Assembly: GCA_001724025.1 (NCBI GenBank)
Contig: MEDJ01000024.1
Span: 88,225 to 152,224, forward strand
Direction: 5' to 3'
DNA: 64,000 nt
Source: Acidobacteria bacterium SCN 69-37
Lineage (GTDB): Bacteria; Acidobacteriota; Vicinamibacteria; Vicinamibacterales; SCN-69-37
This document shows, piece after piece, positions 1 through 7,838 of the stretch (the stretch's first letter is position 1; each line of letters begins with the position of its first letter). A program made the translations under genes and the position numbers. A model generated the notes under the pieces. The model made no database searches. It saw nothing but the letters and a program-made list of their open reading frames with translations, and was not told where the DNA came from.

Positions 1-585
1 TCCGGCATCGGGCGTCTGGAGATCGAGGGCCATGACGAGGTTCGATGCCTGCGCGGATGCCGGCGCGTCGTGACCGCCCGCGACGTAGAGCGTCTGGCCG
101 ACGACGGCGGCGCCGGCCATCGCGAGGGGGGCCGGCAGCGGCGGCAGTGCCGTGCGGCGCAGCGTGCCGTCCACCCATTCGAGCGCGAACGCGTCGGCCA
201 CGTGGCGCGTCTCGTCCGAGCCTCCGGCCAGCAGGATGCGATTCGAGGCGGAGGCCGTGGCTGCGTACGCGAGCCGATGCGGCAGCGTGGACGTCAGGCG
301 CCATGCCGAGGCACCAGGCTCGAGGACGTACACCGAGTCGTACCAGACCTTCGAGCCGCCGTCGAAAAGCGACACGGGAAAGTCCGTTCCTCCGGCAACG
401 AGCAGCGCGCCGTGGCTCAGGCCGGTGGTGTGGCCGCTGAGCGGGCGCGGGAGGTGCGGGAGCGCGTCCCATACGATCGTCGCCCCCGGCATCTGTGACG
501 CGATCGCGTCCGCAGCCGGCGGATCGCCGGCCGAACAACCGTTCGCCAGCAGCAGCACCAGGAGGAGTGCGGATCTCACACGCAT
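1..585 (-). CDS. Kelch-type cyclically permuted mutarotase-like lipoprotein (partial, 3' end off window)
   Basis: The reading frame starts at an ATG at 585 and runs off the left edge, giving 195 codons of the N-terminal part. The first ~20 residues are a signal peptide with a lipoprotein-like end (LLLANGC), so an exported, lipid-anchored protein is likely. The rest shows Kelch beta-propeller blades: VAGGTDFP, GGSKVWYDSVYVLE, LLAGGSDE and LYVAGGHD. The GG-x-KVWYD-x-IYVL pattern is characteristic of the N-acetylneuraminate epimerase/cyclically permuted mutarotase group. The substrate cannot be told from this fragment; a sugar or sialic-acid-like mutarotase role is inferred from family. It overlaps the mazF-like gene upstream by 10 bases. 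Confidence 0.7.
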   Translation of the reverse strand, partial: MRVRSALLLVLLLANGCSAGDPPAADAIASQMPGATIVWDALPHLPRPLSGHTTGLSHGALLVAGGTDFPVSLFDGGSKVWYDSVYVLEPGASAWRLTSTLPHRLAYAATASASNRILLAGGSDETRHVADAFALEWVDGTLRRTALPPLPAPLAMAGAAVVGQTLYVAGGHDAPASAQASNLVMALDLQTPDAG

Positions 586-902
586 CCAGTGGCAATGGTC
601 AGCGCCCGGCAGACCTCGCGCCGCTTCGCCGGGCCGAGCGCTCCGACGTACTGGACGAGGCGCGAGCGTTCGACCGTCTGCACGTGATCGAGGCTGATGG
701 CCGATGGCCCCTTCATGCCTTCGTCGATCCCCACGACGACCTGACTCGGCGCGTCACGGATCGTGGACGTCACCGGCGCGACCATGACCGTATGGAGCAG
801 CGGAATGGCCTCCTGCCGCGACAGCACGAGCACGGGACGGCGTTTGTCCGGCGCCTTGAAGCGGTAGAGCCAGATCTCGCCATGGTTTACTCGGGCGGCC
901 AT
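576..902 (-). CDS. mazF: MazF/PemK-family toxin (endoribonuclease)
   Basis: A 108-residue protein of typical MazF length. It has the N-terminal GEIWLYRF strand, the RRPVLVLS motif near residues 21-28, and the VAPVTSTIR strand near 41-49, all hallmarks of the PemK/MazF fold. Family members are ribosome-independent mRNA interferases neutralised by a cognate antitoxin. Its start overlaps the end of the upstream antitoxin gene by 16 bases, the usual translational coupling of such pairs. Its stop overlaps the following Kelch gene by 10 bases. Cleavage specificity cannot be read from sequence. Confidence 0.88.
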   Translation of the reverse strand: MAARVNHGEIWLYRFKAPDKRRPVLVLSRQEAIPLLHTVMVAPVTSTIRDAPSQVVVGIDEGMKGPSAISLDHVQTVERSRLVQYVGALGPAKRREVCRALTIATGCV

Positions 903-1120
903 ACGCCCTCACCTGCCCAACCGTCCAGATCCGGATCGGATTCAACGGCCCCGCCATAGGCCCGGCGATACGCCTCGGCGATCCGACGGCGTTCTGCGCT
1001 CGCCAGATAGGCTTCCGCAGCGCGGCGGATCACGGCCGAGCGGCCATCCCGGCGCACGTCGGCGTCCGCATCCAGTCGCTGGAGCAGGTCGTCGTCGACG
1101 GTGATCTGTATCGATTTCAT
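887..1120 (-). CDS. Ribbon-helix-helix antitoxin partner of MazF
   Basis: About 77 residues. The N-terminus MKSIQITVDDDLLQRLD and the segment GRSAVIRRAAEAYL form a ribbon-helix-helix DNA-binding domain (CopG/MazE-like beta strand, helix, turn, helix). The acidic C-terminus (ESDPDLDGWAGEG) is a plausible toxin-binding tail. I chose the ATG at 1120 because a TACAAT -10 box lies 6-12 bases upstream, which would make the transcript nearly leaderless. In-frame ATGs at 1135 and 1138 are alternatives but sit inside that promoter. Three inverted half-sites overlap the start (see the operator entry), consistent with autoregulation. The next gene downstream is the toxin. Confidence 0.8.
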   Translation of the reverse strand: MKSIQITVDDDLLQRLDADADVRRDGRSAVIRRAAEAYLASAERRRIAEAYRRAYGGAVESDPDLDGWAGEGVWPPE

Positions 1121-1149
1121 GATGGAATTGTACATCATGAATAATGATG
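1118..1149 (-). promoter_or_regulatory. Antitoxin promoter/operator with three CATCATG-type half-sites
   Basis: A perfect inverted repeat, CATGATG (1118-1124) and CATCATG (1133-1139), is followed by a third half-site AATGATG (1143-1149). Between the first two arms lies TACAAT on the minus strand (1127-1132), a good -10 hexamer; no strong -35 is evident. RHH antitoxins classically bind such short inverted repeats across their own promoter. The autoregulation role is inferred. Confidence 0.6.
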
Positions 1150-1181
1150 GTTAGTGCGTGGGCGCACCGACGGACGCGACC

Positions 1182-3182
1182 CTACCGCGCCAGGCTCCGG
1201 ATGTAGTTCACGACGTGCCAGATGTCCAGGTCCGCGATCCGCCCGTCGTATCCCGCCATCATCGTTGGTGGCACGCCGCGCTTGATGACCGAGAAGATCG
1301 CGCCGTCGGTCGCACCGTGATCCCACTGCGCGTCCGTGAGGTCGGACGGCTGTCTGCCGCCCGACTCTTCGATGATGGAAATCGTCGTGCCCGCGCGCAC
1401 CGCCCCTTCCCCTTGCGGACCATGACAGACAGCGCAGTTGAGGTCGTAGATCGATTTGCCGCTGGCGATCGATGCCGGCGTCGACGGCACCGGGTTCGTC
1501 CCGGGCGCCGACGTTGGCGTCGTGGCGGCGGCCGTTGAGGGATCGTCCGCATCACTGGATGGCATCACACTCGCGGCGACGTCTACTTCGCGCGCGCCAA
1601 CGACCTTCCGAATCATGCCGTCGCTCTTCGTCAGCAGGTAGATCTCACCTGCGTCGTCGACGGCGAAGCGCACATCGACGCGTCCGCGTCCCGAAACGGC
1701 GCCGATGCCGGGCAGGGTGTCGCCTTGTCCTCCTCGCGCACGATACGCCGCCTCCACGAGGGGCCGAAGGTCCGTCGTCACCTCGTGAAGCGGCGCGAGC
1801 GTGTCCGGACGGCCGTTGTCAGCAGCCCGGATGTCGGCGATGTCGGCGTACCAGATGCGGCCGGTGGTGATGTCGCCGAAAATCAGCTTGTTGCTGAGCG
1901 CCGGAAGATCGCGACCGGCGTAGACGAATCCGTTGGCGATGCCGTCGCCGCCGGTAGCGCGGTCGTGCGAATACTGCGCCACGGGATAGGTCGGCGCGAT
2001 CGTGCCGCGTGTGACCGTGTCAGAGATCCGGACGGGGATGGTGTCGTTGGCCGGCAGTGGCTCCGCTCCGGCTGGCGACAGGGCGCGTGTGCCTTCGCGC
2101 AGCGGCCAGCCGTAGTTGGCGCCCTTGTGGATGACGACGATCGTTTCGGCGGTGACGAGGCCGATGTGAAAGGCCAGCAGGCGAGGCTCCGACGGCCGTA
2201 CCGGGTCCACGTCCCAGACCAGGCGATGCGGATTGCGCAGGCCGTACGCCCAGATCTCCTTGCGCGCGCCCTCGACGCCGGCGAATGGATTGTCGTCGGG
2301 AATCCGGTACCGGCCGTTCTCGCTGATCGTGCTCGTCGAGGTGTGCGCGCTGAGATCCGGAATGACGCGGAGAATTTTGCCGGGGAGCGAGTCGAGCCGC
2401 TGCGGCGTGAGCTGAAAGATGCCCTCGCCACGGTCGCCGGAGCCGGCGTCGCCGACGCCGAGATACATGACGCGCCAGTCGGCATCGCCGGGCCGCGCGA
2501 CCGGATTGAACGTCATCTCGCCGAGCGGGTGCTGGGGCAGCACGTGTTGCAGGCGCATCAGTTCGCGGGCGGTACCTTCGAACGTGGTGTTGGTCGTGTC
2601 TCGATCGGTCCACTCGATCAACACGACCTCGCGCGCGATCTGTCCATCGGCGGTCGGCACCGCGATCGGCGTCGAGAGCTGGTAGCCGGAGACGTCGAGG
2701 CCGGGCACCACGCCTGCGCGAGGCGCGGCGGGCGCCGGTGCCGACGGATCTTCCATGTGGAGCGTGTAGAAGATGCCGTTGTTCGCGTAGTCTGGATCGA
2801 AGACGAAGCTCGTAAGGCCGGTGGCGAAGTTGCGTTCGAACGTGAATTTCGGAAACAGGCCGGGTCGGCCCTCGAGGCCGTTGAAGTCGAGATACGTCGC
2901 GAACTGCTTCGCCTGTTTGTCGAGAATGTAGAGCGGTCCGTTGAGGTCGTTGACGAAGAAGCGCCGGCCGCCGGGTTCGTCGCGCAGATCGTTCACGCGC
3001 GCGAGCTGGCCGCGCGTGTTCTCGCCGCCGAGTTCGCCCGTGATGGGCATGGCCGCGTAGTCCTCGAAGTCGAGACTCAGTCGCGTGGCGGACTGGGGGC
3101 GAGGCGTCTCGCTGCACGCGAGGGTCAGGACCAGTGTCGATACCACGGCGGCCAGCGGAAGTGTCGGCGTGAGAGGGCGCAT
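1182..3182 (-). CDS. PQQ-dependent sugar dehydrogenase fused to a C-terminal cytochrome c domain
   Basis: A 666-residue lipoprotein: signal peptide ending LTLAC (Cys23). A six-bladed glucose/sorbosone dehydrogenase-type domain follows (for example GEMTFNP, LYLGVGDAGSGDRGEG-like stretch, WAYGLRNPHRLVWD, GANYGWP and a QYSHD segment). A proline/alanine linker leads to a class I cytochrome c domain with a CAVCH haem site near residues 583-587 and a downstream Met candidate in PPTMMAGY. The predicted reaction is periplasmic oxidation of an aldose or alcohol by PQQ, with electrons passed to the fused haem. It lies downstream of the rhamnose transporter operon, 134 bases after the binding-protein stop, so it may serve sugar oxidation, but its substrate is unknown. 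An in-frame ATG at 3194 is an equally possible start. Confidence 0.82.
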   Translation of the reverse strand: MRPLTPTLPLAAVVSTLVLTLACSETPRPQSATRLSLDFEDYAAMPITGELGGENTRGQLARVNDLRDEPGGRRFFVNDLNGPLYILDKQAKQFATYLDFNGLEGRPGLFPKFTFERNFATGLTSFVFDPDYANNGIFYTLHMEDPSAPAPAAPRAGVVPGLDVSGYQLSTPIAVPTADGQIAREVVLIEWTDRDTTNTTFEGTARELMRLQHVLPQHPLGEMTFNPVARPGDADWRVMYLGVGDAGSGDRGEGIFQLTPQRLDSLPGKILRVIPDLSAHTSTSTISENGRYRIPDDNPFAGVEGARKEIWAYGLRNPHRLVWDVDPVRPSEPRLLAFHIGLVTAETIVVIHKGANYGWPLREGTRALSPAGAEPLPANDTIPVRISDTVTRGTIAPTYPVAQYSHDRATGGDGIANGFVYAGRDLPALSNKLIFGDITTGRIWYADIADIRAADNGRPDTLAPLHEVTTDLRPLVEAAYRARGGQGDTLPGIGAVSGRGRVDVRFAVDDAGEIYLLTKSDGMIRKVVGAREVDVAASVMPSSDADDPSTAAATTPTSAPGTNPVPSTPASIASGKSIYDLNCAVCHGPQGEGAVRAGTTISIIEESGGRQPSDLTDAQWDHGATDGAIFSVIKRGVPPTMMAGYDGRIADLDIWHVVNYIRSLAR

Positions 3183-3316
3183 CTCGACAAGCATAGACAG
3201 ACGCGCGCGTGGCCCGCATGAAGTCGCGTTCACGTCGACGCCGAAATCGAGGATCGCACAAGTAACATGGAGCTTTGGGCAAGCGGCGGACTTGCCCATT
3301 GCCGTCTTCCCGCCTC

Positions 3317-5356
3317 CTAGAAATCGAACCCGTCGATATTCTCCTTCGTCATCACGAGCGGCGTGCCGAGCAGCACTTCTTCGCCGCGCACCTCGATCGC
3401 GCCGAGCCGGCCGCCGTCGAGCGACGTGGCGCCTGGCGACAGCGTGCCGTTCGCGGCCAGTGCCGCGGCGCGCACGGTGAGATAGCCGAGGTTCGTCGTG
3501 TTCCACAGCACGACCGTCTGCACGATGTCGTCGTGCACGTACGGCTTGTTCATGTTCGGCAGCGACAGCCCCATCACGCGGACGTCGCGCCGGTTGGCCT
3601 GACGCACCGCCTCGGCCGCCCCCGGCACGGCGGGCGCCGAGATGGCCATGATGAGCTTCACGTCCGGATACACACGCATGATCGTCTGCGCTTCCGCAAA
3701 CGCCTTGTCCCTGTCGTCGTCGCTCGGCTGGATGGTGACGAGCCGCATGTGCGGATAGGTCGAGGCCAGCCGTTCGCGGATGACGGCAATCCACGCGTTC
3801 TGGTTCGGTGCGGCCAGCGCGCCGGTGACGATGGCGAAGTCGCCCGTGGCGTCCATGAGGCGTGCAGCCTCGTCGACGAGTGTCGTGCCGATGCCCTCGG
3901 GCGTGGCCTGATTGACGAAGTAGTCGCGCGCGTCGGGCTCGGCATCGGCGTCCCACGTGATCACCTTGATGCCGCGCGCGCGTGCCTTCCTGAGCGCGGT
4001 CGAGATGCTCGCGCGATTCTCGACCGACACGGCAATCGCATCCACGCGTCGCGTGATCCAGCTCTCGACCAGTTCGTTCTGCCGCGCGGCATCGAGTCCC
4101 GTCGGGCCATCCCAGATGAGATCGACGCCGAGTTCGCGCGCGGCTTCCTCGGCGCCGAGACGGCAGCTGACGAAGTACGGGTCGCCCTTGGCTTTCGGCA
4201 TCATCGCGATCACGAGACGACGCCCAGTCGGCGAGGGATCAGCGGCACCGGCCACGGCCGGCGCGCTGTTGCGGGTGAGCGCACGGAACAGCCACGCATT
4301 CGTGCCGGCCACGACCATGGCACCGGCGAGAATGGCGATACAGATCGCGGCAACCTGGGTGTTCTTCATCGAAAGCTCCTGGGAAGGCTGGGAGGCGACA
4401 GGCTGGGAGGAGGCTGGAAGGCTGGGAGGTCGGGACGATCGAAGGCGGTCGAGGGCAATGGCGCCGACGAGCACGACACCCGTCAGCACGCCCACCAGTT
4501 CCGACGGCAGCGCCGCAAGCTGGAGGCCGTTCTGCAGCACGGCCAGGATGAACAGTCCGAGCAGCGTGCCGGCCACCGTGCCGCGGCCGCCGGTGACCGA
4601 TGCGCCGCCGAGGACGACGGCCGTGATCGCGTTCAGCTCGTAGCCATTGCCCGCATCTGATCGTGCCTGGCCGATGTGCGCCACGTACACGACCGCGGCG
4701 AGCGCGGCCGCCAGACCGCTGATCACGTAGACCTGCGTCAGCCGGCGCGTTACGGGCAGCCCCGCGTATCGCGCCCCCGCGTCGCCGAAGCCGATCGCAT
4801 ACCACGCCCGCCCGATGGTCGATCGCTGCAGCAGCACGTACGTGGCGATGGCCGCGGCCGCGAGCAGCGGCAGTTGCGCGGGCACGATGCCGCCGAGATA
4901 GCCCTGGCCGATGGCGTGGAACGCCGCCGGGAAGTTCGAATAGCTGGCGGTCCCACCCGTGAGGCCCTCGGCCACGCCGCGGAACAGCGCCAGCGATCCG
5001 AGCGTGACGATGAGCGGCGGCAGGCCGAATCGCGAGACGCAGGCCCCGTTCAGGCCGCCGCCGATCGCTCCCACGCCGAGCGCGCCGGCGATTGCGACGG
5101 GCATCGGCCAGTGCCAGTCCTGGTGCAGGATGCCGAGGCTCACCGCCGCCAGACCCATCATCGCGCCCACCGACAGATCGATGCCGCCCGTCACGATGAC
5201 CGGCGTCATCGCCAGCGCGAGCAGCCCGAGTGCCGTGGTGAACCGCCCGATCTCGAAGAGGTTGCCGATCGTCAGGAAATAGTCGGTCGTGCCCGCGAAG
5301 ATCGCGATCTCGGCGAGCAGCACGGCCGCCAGGACCAGCTCGGTCTTCCTAGACAC
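3317..5356 (-). CDS. Sugar ABC transporter permease fused in frame to its substrate-binding protein (RhaQ-RhaS type)
   Basis: One open frame of 679 codons contains two proteins that are normally separate. Residues 1-~310 are a branched/ribose-type permease (BPD_transp_2 family) with GGIDLSVGAMMGL and GGASVTGGRGTVAG. Residues 330-679 are a ribose/rhamnose-type periplasmic binding protein that begins MKNTQVAAIC with its own signal/anchor helix and contains a GDPYFVSC motif. The linker (PPSLPASSQPVASQPSQEL) is encoded by a CTGGGAGG-type repeat that occurs elsewhere in intergenic DNA, and no stop codon separates the halves. A strong ribosome-binding site precedes the internal ATG at 4369, so the binding protein may also be made alone. 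The GTG start at 5356 overlaps the upstream permease stop by 8 bases. Rhamnose specificity is inferred from the neighbours. Confidence 0.8.
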   Translation of the reverse strand: MSRKTELVLAAVLLAEIAIFAGTTDYFLTIGNLFEIGRFTTALGLLALAMTPVIVTGGIDLSVGAMMGLAAVSLGILHQDWHWPMPVAIAGALGVGAIGGGLNGACVSRFGLPPLIVTLGSLALFRGVAEGLTGGTASYSNFPAAFHAIGQGYLGGIVPAQLPLLAAAAIATYVLLQRSTIGRAWYAIGFGDAGARYAGLPVTRRLTQVYVISGLAAALAAVVYVAHIGQARSDAGNGYELNAITAVVLGGASVTGGRGTVAGTLLGLFILAVLQNGLQLAALPSELVGVLTGVVLVGAIALDRLRSSRPPSLPASSQPVASQPSQELSMKNTQVAAICIAILAGAMVVAGTNAWLFRALTRNSAPAVAGAADPSPTGRRLVIAMMPKAKGDPYFVSCRLGAEEAARELGVDLIWDGPTGLDAARQNELVESWITRRVDAIAVSVENRASISTALRKARARGIKVITWDADAEPDARDYFVNQATPEGIGTTLVDEAARLMDATGDFAIVTGALAAPNQNAWIAVIRERLASTYPHMRLVTIQPSDDDRDKAFAEAQTIMRVYPDVKLIMAISAPAVPGAAEAVRQANRRDVRVMGLSLPNMNKPYVHDDIVQTVVLWNTTNLGYLTVRAAALAANGTLSPGATSLDGGRLGAIEVRGEEVLLGTPLVMTKENIDGFDF
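4367..4380 (-). promoter_or_regulatory. Internal ribosome-binding site and ATG of the substrate-binding protein
   Basis: On the minus strand AGGAG (4376-4380) stands six bases before an ATG at 4369, inside the fused permease/binding-protein frame. This is an ideal Shine-Dalgarno spacing. It implies independent translation of the 350-residue binding protein, besides any fusion product. Confidence 0.65.
4379..4437. repeat. CTGGGAGG/CTGGAAGG-rich repeat inside the transporter frame
   Basis: The plus strand reads as reiterations of GGCTGGGAGG and GGCTGGAAGG. The same unit recurs at 45861-45900 and around 63610-63725, both intergenic. Here it forms the junction between permease and binding protein and is read as a Pro/Ser/Gln linker, so an intergenic element seems to have been captured as coding sequence. 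Confidence 0.5.
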
Positions 5357-6320
5357 GGGCAGGTTCCCGGCGAGGCACCATCGTGGTGACGCGCCGCGCG
5401 CGGAGGGCGTCGACGCCCACGGCCACGAGGATGATGGCGCCCTGGAATGCACGTTCCCACGACGCGCTGACGCCGAGGAACGTCAGCGCCGGGCCAAGCA
5501 TGCCGAGCAGCACGACGCCGAGGATCGTACCGGCCAGCGATCCGCGGCCGCCGGTGATGGCCGCGCCCCCGACGACCACGGCGGCAATCACCTGCATCTC
5601 GAGCCCGAGGCCGGTGTTGGGCGGAATCTGGCTGAATCGTGCGGCGTTCAGCAGCGCCGCCAGGCCCGCGAGCGCGCCGGCCGCCGCGAACGTCCAGAAG
5701 CGCACGCGGCGCGTGTCGATGCCGGCCAGGCGCGCGGCCTCGGCGTTCGATCCCGTGGCGTAGATCGCCCGGCCCGCCGGCACCTGCGTGAGTCCCCGCA
5801 GGATGGCGAGGGCAAGGCCGGCCGTGACGATCAGGGCCGCAACCGGATACGACGCCTGCGACAGGCCCAGCCACTGGAATCCCGCCGGCAGGCCCTGCAC
5901 CCATGCTCCCTGCGTGATCCAGCGCAACGCATCCCGCCACGCCACCATCGTCGCCAGCGTGACGACGATCGAGGGGAGCGAGAGCCAGGCGACGAGCGCG
6001 CCGTTGATGGCACCGAGCAGGGCGCCGACCAGCGGAGCGATCAGCACCACGAGCGGCAGCGGCACGCCGGCCACGGCGAGCACGCCGGCCGTCACGCTGC
6101 AGACGGCGAAGATCGATCCGACCGAGATGTCGATCTCGCCCGCGAGGATCACGAGCGTGGCACCGATCGCGGCGATGAGCACCGGCAGCGTCGCGAGCAG
6201 GACGTCGAGCAGGTTGCCGGCCACGAAGAAGCCGGGCGCGCGAATCGCGAGCACGAGGCCGAGTCCCGCGATCGCGAGGGCGATCGACAGTTCGGCCCGA
6301 TGCCGCGCCACGACGATCAC
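5349..6320 (-). CDS. Sugar ABC transporter permease (RhaP type)
   Basis: A 323-residue integral membrane protein with about ten hydrophobic segments. The family signature ILAGEIDISVGSIFAV lies in the first third and GGAAITGGRGSLAGT near the C-terminus, typical of ribose/rhamnose/AI-2 permeases of the BPD_transp_2 family. Its GTG start at 6320 overlaps the ATPase stop (GTGA), and its end overlaps the second permease by 8 bases. It should pair with that second permease to form the transmembrane channel. Rhamnose as substrate is inferred from the operon. Confidence 0.85.
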   Translation of the reverse strand: MIVVARHRAELSIALAIAGLGLVLAIRAPGFFVAGNLLDVLLATLPVLIAAIGATLVILAGEIDISVGSIFAVCSVTAGVLAVAGVPLPLVVLIAPLVGALLGAINGALVAWLSLPSIVVTLATMVAWRDALRWITQGAWVQGLPAGFQWLGLSQASYPVAALIVTAGLALAILRGLTQVPAGRAIYATGSNAEAARLAGIDTRRVRFWTFAAAGALAGLAALLNAARFSQIPPNTGLGLEMQVIAAVVVGGAAITGGRGSLAGTILGVVLLGMLGPALTFLGVSASWERAFQGAIILVAVGVDALRARRVTTMVPRREPARV

Positions 6321-7822
6321 GCGGTGGCCTCCGCGGCCGGACGCGCGAGCGCGAGGGCCAGAATCCGCTCGGGCGTCGCGTCGGCACGATCGACAATCGC
6401 GCAGATCGTGCCTTCGCGCATCACGGCAATGCGATCGCTCATGCCGAGAATCTCCGGCAGTTCCGACGAGATCATGATCACGGCCATGCCGCGCTCGACC
6501 ATCGCCTGCATCACGCCGTGAATCTCGGCCTTGGCGCCGACGTCGACGCCCTGCGTGGGCTCGTCGAGGATCAGGATCGCGGGCGCCGTGGCGAGCCAGC
6601 GCGCGAGCGCGACTTTCTGCTGGTTGCCGCCCGAGAGCGTGCCGGCGTTGGCCACGACGCTCGACGCCTTGATCTGCAGGTCCTGGCGGAAACGCTCGGC
6701 CAGCGCGCGTTCCCGCGACGCCTGCACCAGCCCATGGCGCGAGACTGCGGCCAGGTTGGCCAGGCTCGTGTTGGCGGCAATCGGCATCTCGAGCACCACG
6801 CCGTGCCGGCGCCGATCCTCCGGCACGTACGCGAGACCGGCGGCAATGGCATCGGCTGGCCGATCGATCGTCACCGGTTGCCCGTCGATCAGGATCTGGC
6901 CGCGGTCCGGCCGGCGCAGACCGAAGATCAGTTCGGCCAGTTCGGTGCGGCCCGATCCGACGAGACCGGCCAGGCCCAGGATCTCGCCGCGGCGCACGGT
7001 GAACGACACGTCGAACACGCCCGCGGTCGTCGACGTCAGGCCGCGGACGTCGAGCGCCACGGCGCCAGGTGTCACGGCCCGCTTCGGAAAGACGGTGGCC
7101 AGTTCGCGGCCGGCCATGTGGCGCACGACCTCGTCGCGCGTGACGGCGCCGCGCGGGGCGGTCATGACCGTCTCGCCGTCGCGCAGGATGGTGACGCGAT
7201 CCGCCAGCGTGAACACTTCGTCGAGCCGATGCGAGATGTAGATGATGCCCGTGCCCGTCTCGCGCAGGGTGCGGACCACGTCGAAGAGCCTGTCGACCTC
7301 GCGGTCCGTGAGCGAGGCCGTGGGTTCGTCCATCAGGATGACGCGCGCGCCTGCGCCGATTGCCCGGGCAATTTCGACGATCTGCTGCTCGGGCATGCTC
7401 AGCGATCCGGCGAGCCGATCGGGATCGAACGCCGCGCCGGCGCGCGCCAGCAGATCGCGTGCGCGATCGGTGCGTGCGCGCCAGTCGATCCGGCGCCACG
7501 CACCGCCGTGTTCGAGCGTCAGCGCGATGTTCTCGCTGACCGTCAGATCCGGGAACAGGGCCGGCTGCTGGTAGATGACGGCGATCCCGAGTTCGCGCGC
7601 GCGGGCCGGCGTCAGGCGCGCCAGGTCCACGGCCTCGTCGTCCACCTCGAGCGCGCCGTCGTCGGCGCGGACGGCGCCGGTGATGATCTTGATCAGCGTC
7701 GACTTGCCCGCGCCATTTTCGCCGACGAGTGCGTGGACCTCGCCGGGCGCGAGATCGAACGACACGCCTTTCAGCGCCCGGACGCCGGCGTAACTCTTGC
7801 GGATGGCAGTGGCCGTCAGCAT
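6317..7822 (-). CDS. Sugar ABC transporter ATPase with two nucleotide-binding domains (RhaT/RbsA/MglA type)
   Basis: 501 residues, the usual length of duplicated carbohydrate ATPases. The first half has a Walker A GENGAGKST, a signature-like LSMPEQQ and Walker B VILMDEPTASL. The second half has the degenerate Walker A VGSGRTEL, signature LSGGNQQK and ILILDEPTQGVD. It energises uptake through the two permeases downstream. The start at 7822 (MLTATAIRKSYAG) matches family N-termini; longer starts would run into rhaI. It lies 16 bases after rhaI. Confidence 0.88.
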   Translation of the reverse strand: MLTATAIRKSYAGVRALKGVSFDLAPGEVHALVGENGAGKSTLIKIITGAVRADDGALEVDDEAVDLARLTPARARELGIAVIYQQPALFPDLTVSENIALTLEHGGAWRRIDWRARTDRARDLLARAGAAFDPDRLAGSLSMPEQQIVEIARAIGAGARVILMDEPTASLTDREVDRLFDVVRTLRETGTGIIYISHRLDEVFTLADRVTILRDGETVMTAPRGAVTRDEVVRHMAGRELATVFPKRAVTPGAVALDVRGLTSTTAGVFDVSFTVRRGEILGLAGLVGSGRTELAELIFGLRRPDRGQILIDGQPVTIDRPADAIAAGLAYVPEDRRRHGVVLEMPIAANTSLANLAAVSRHGLVQASRERALAERFRQDLQIKASSVVANAGTLSGGNQQKVALARWLATAPAILILDEPTQGVDVGAKAEIHGVMQAMVERGMAVIMISSELPEILGMSDRIAVMREGTICAIVDRADATPERILALALARPAAEATA

Positions 7823-7838
7823 CGCGGGCGCGTGAGAC

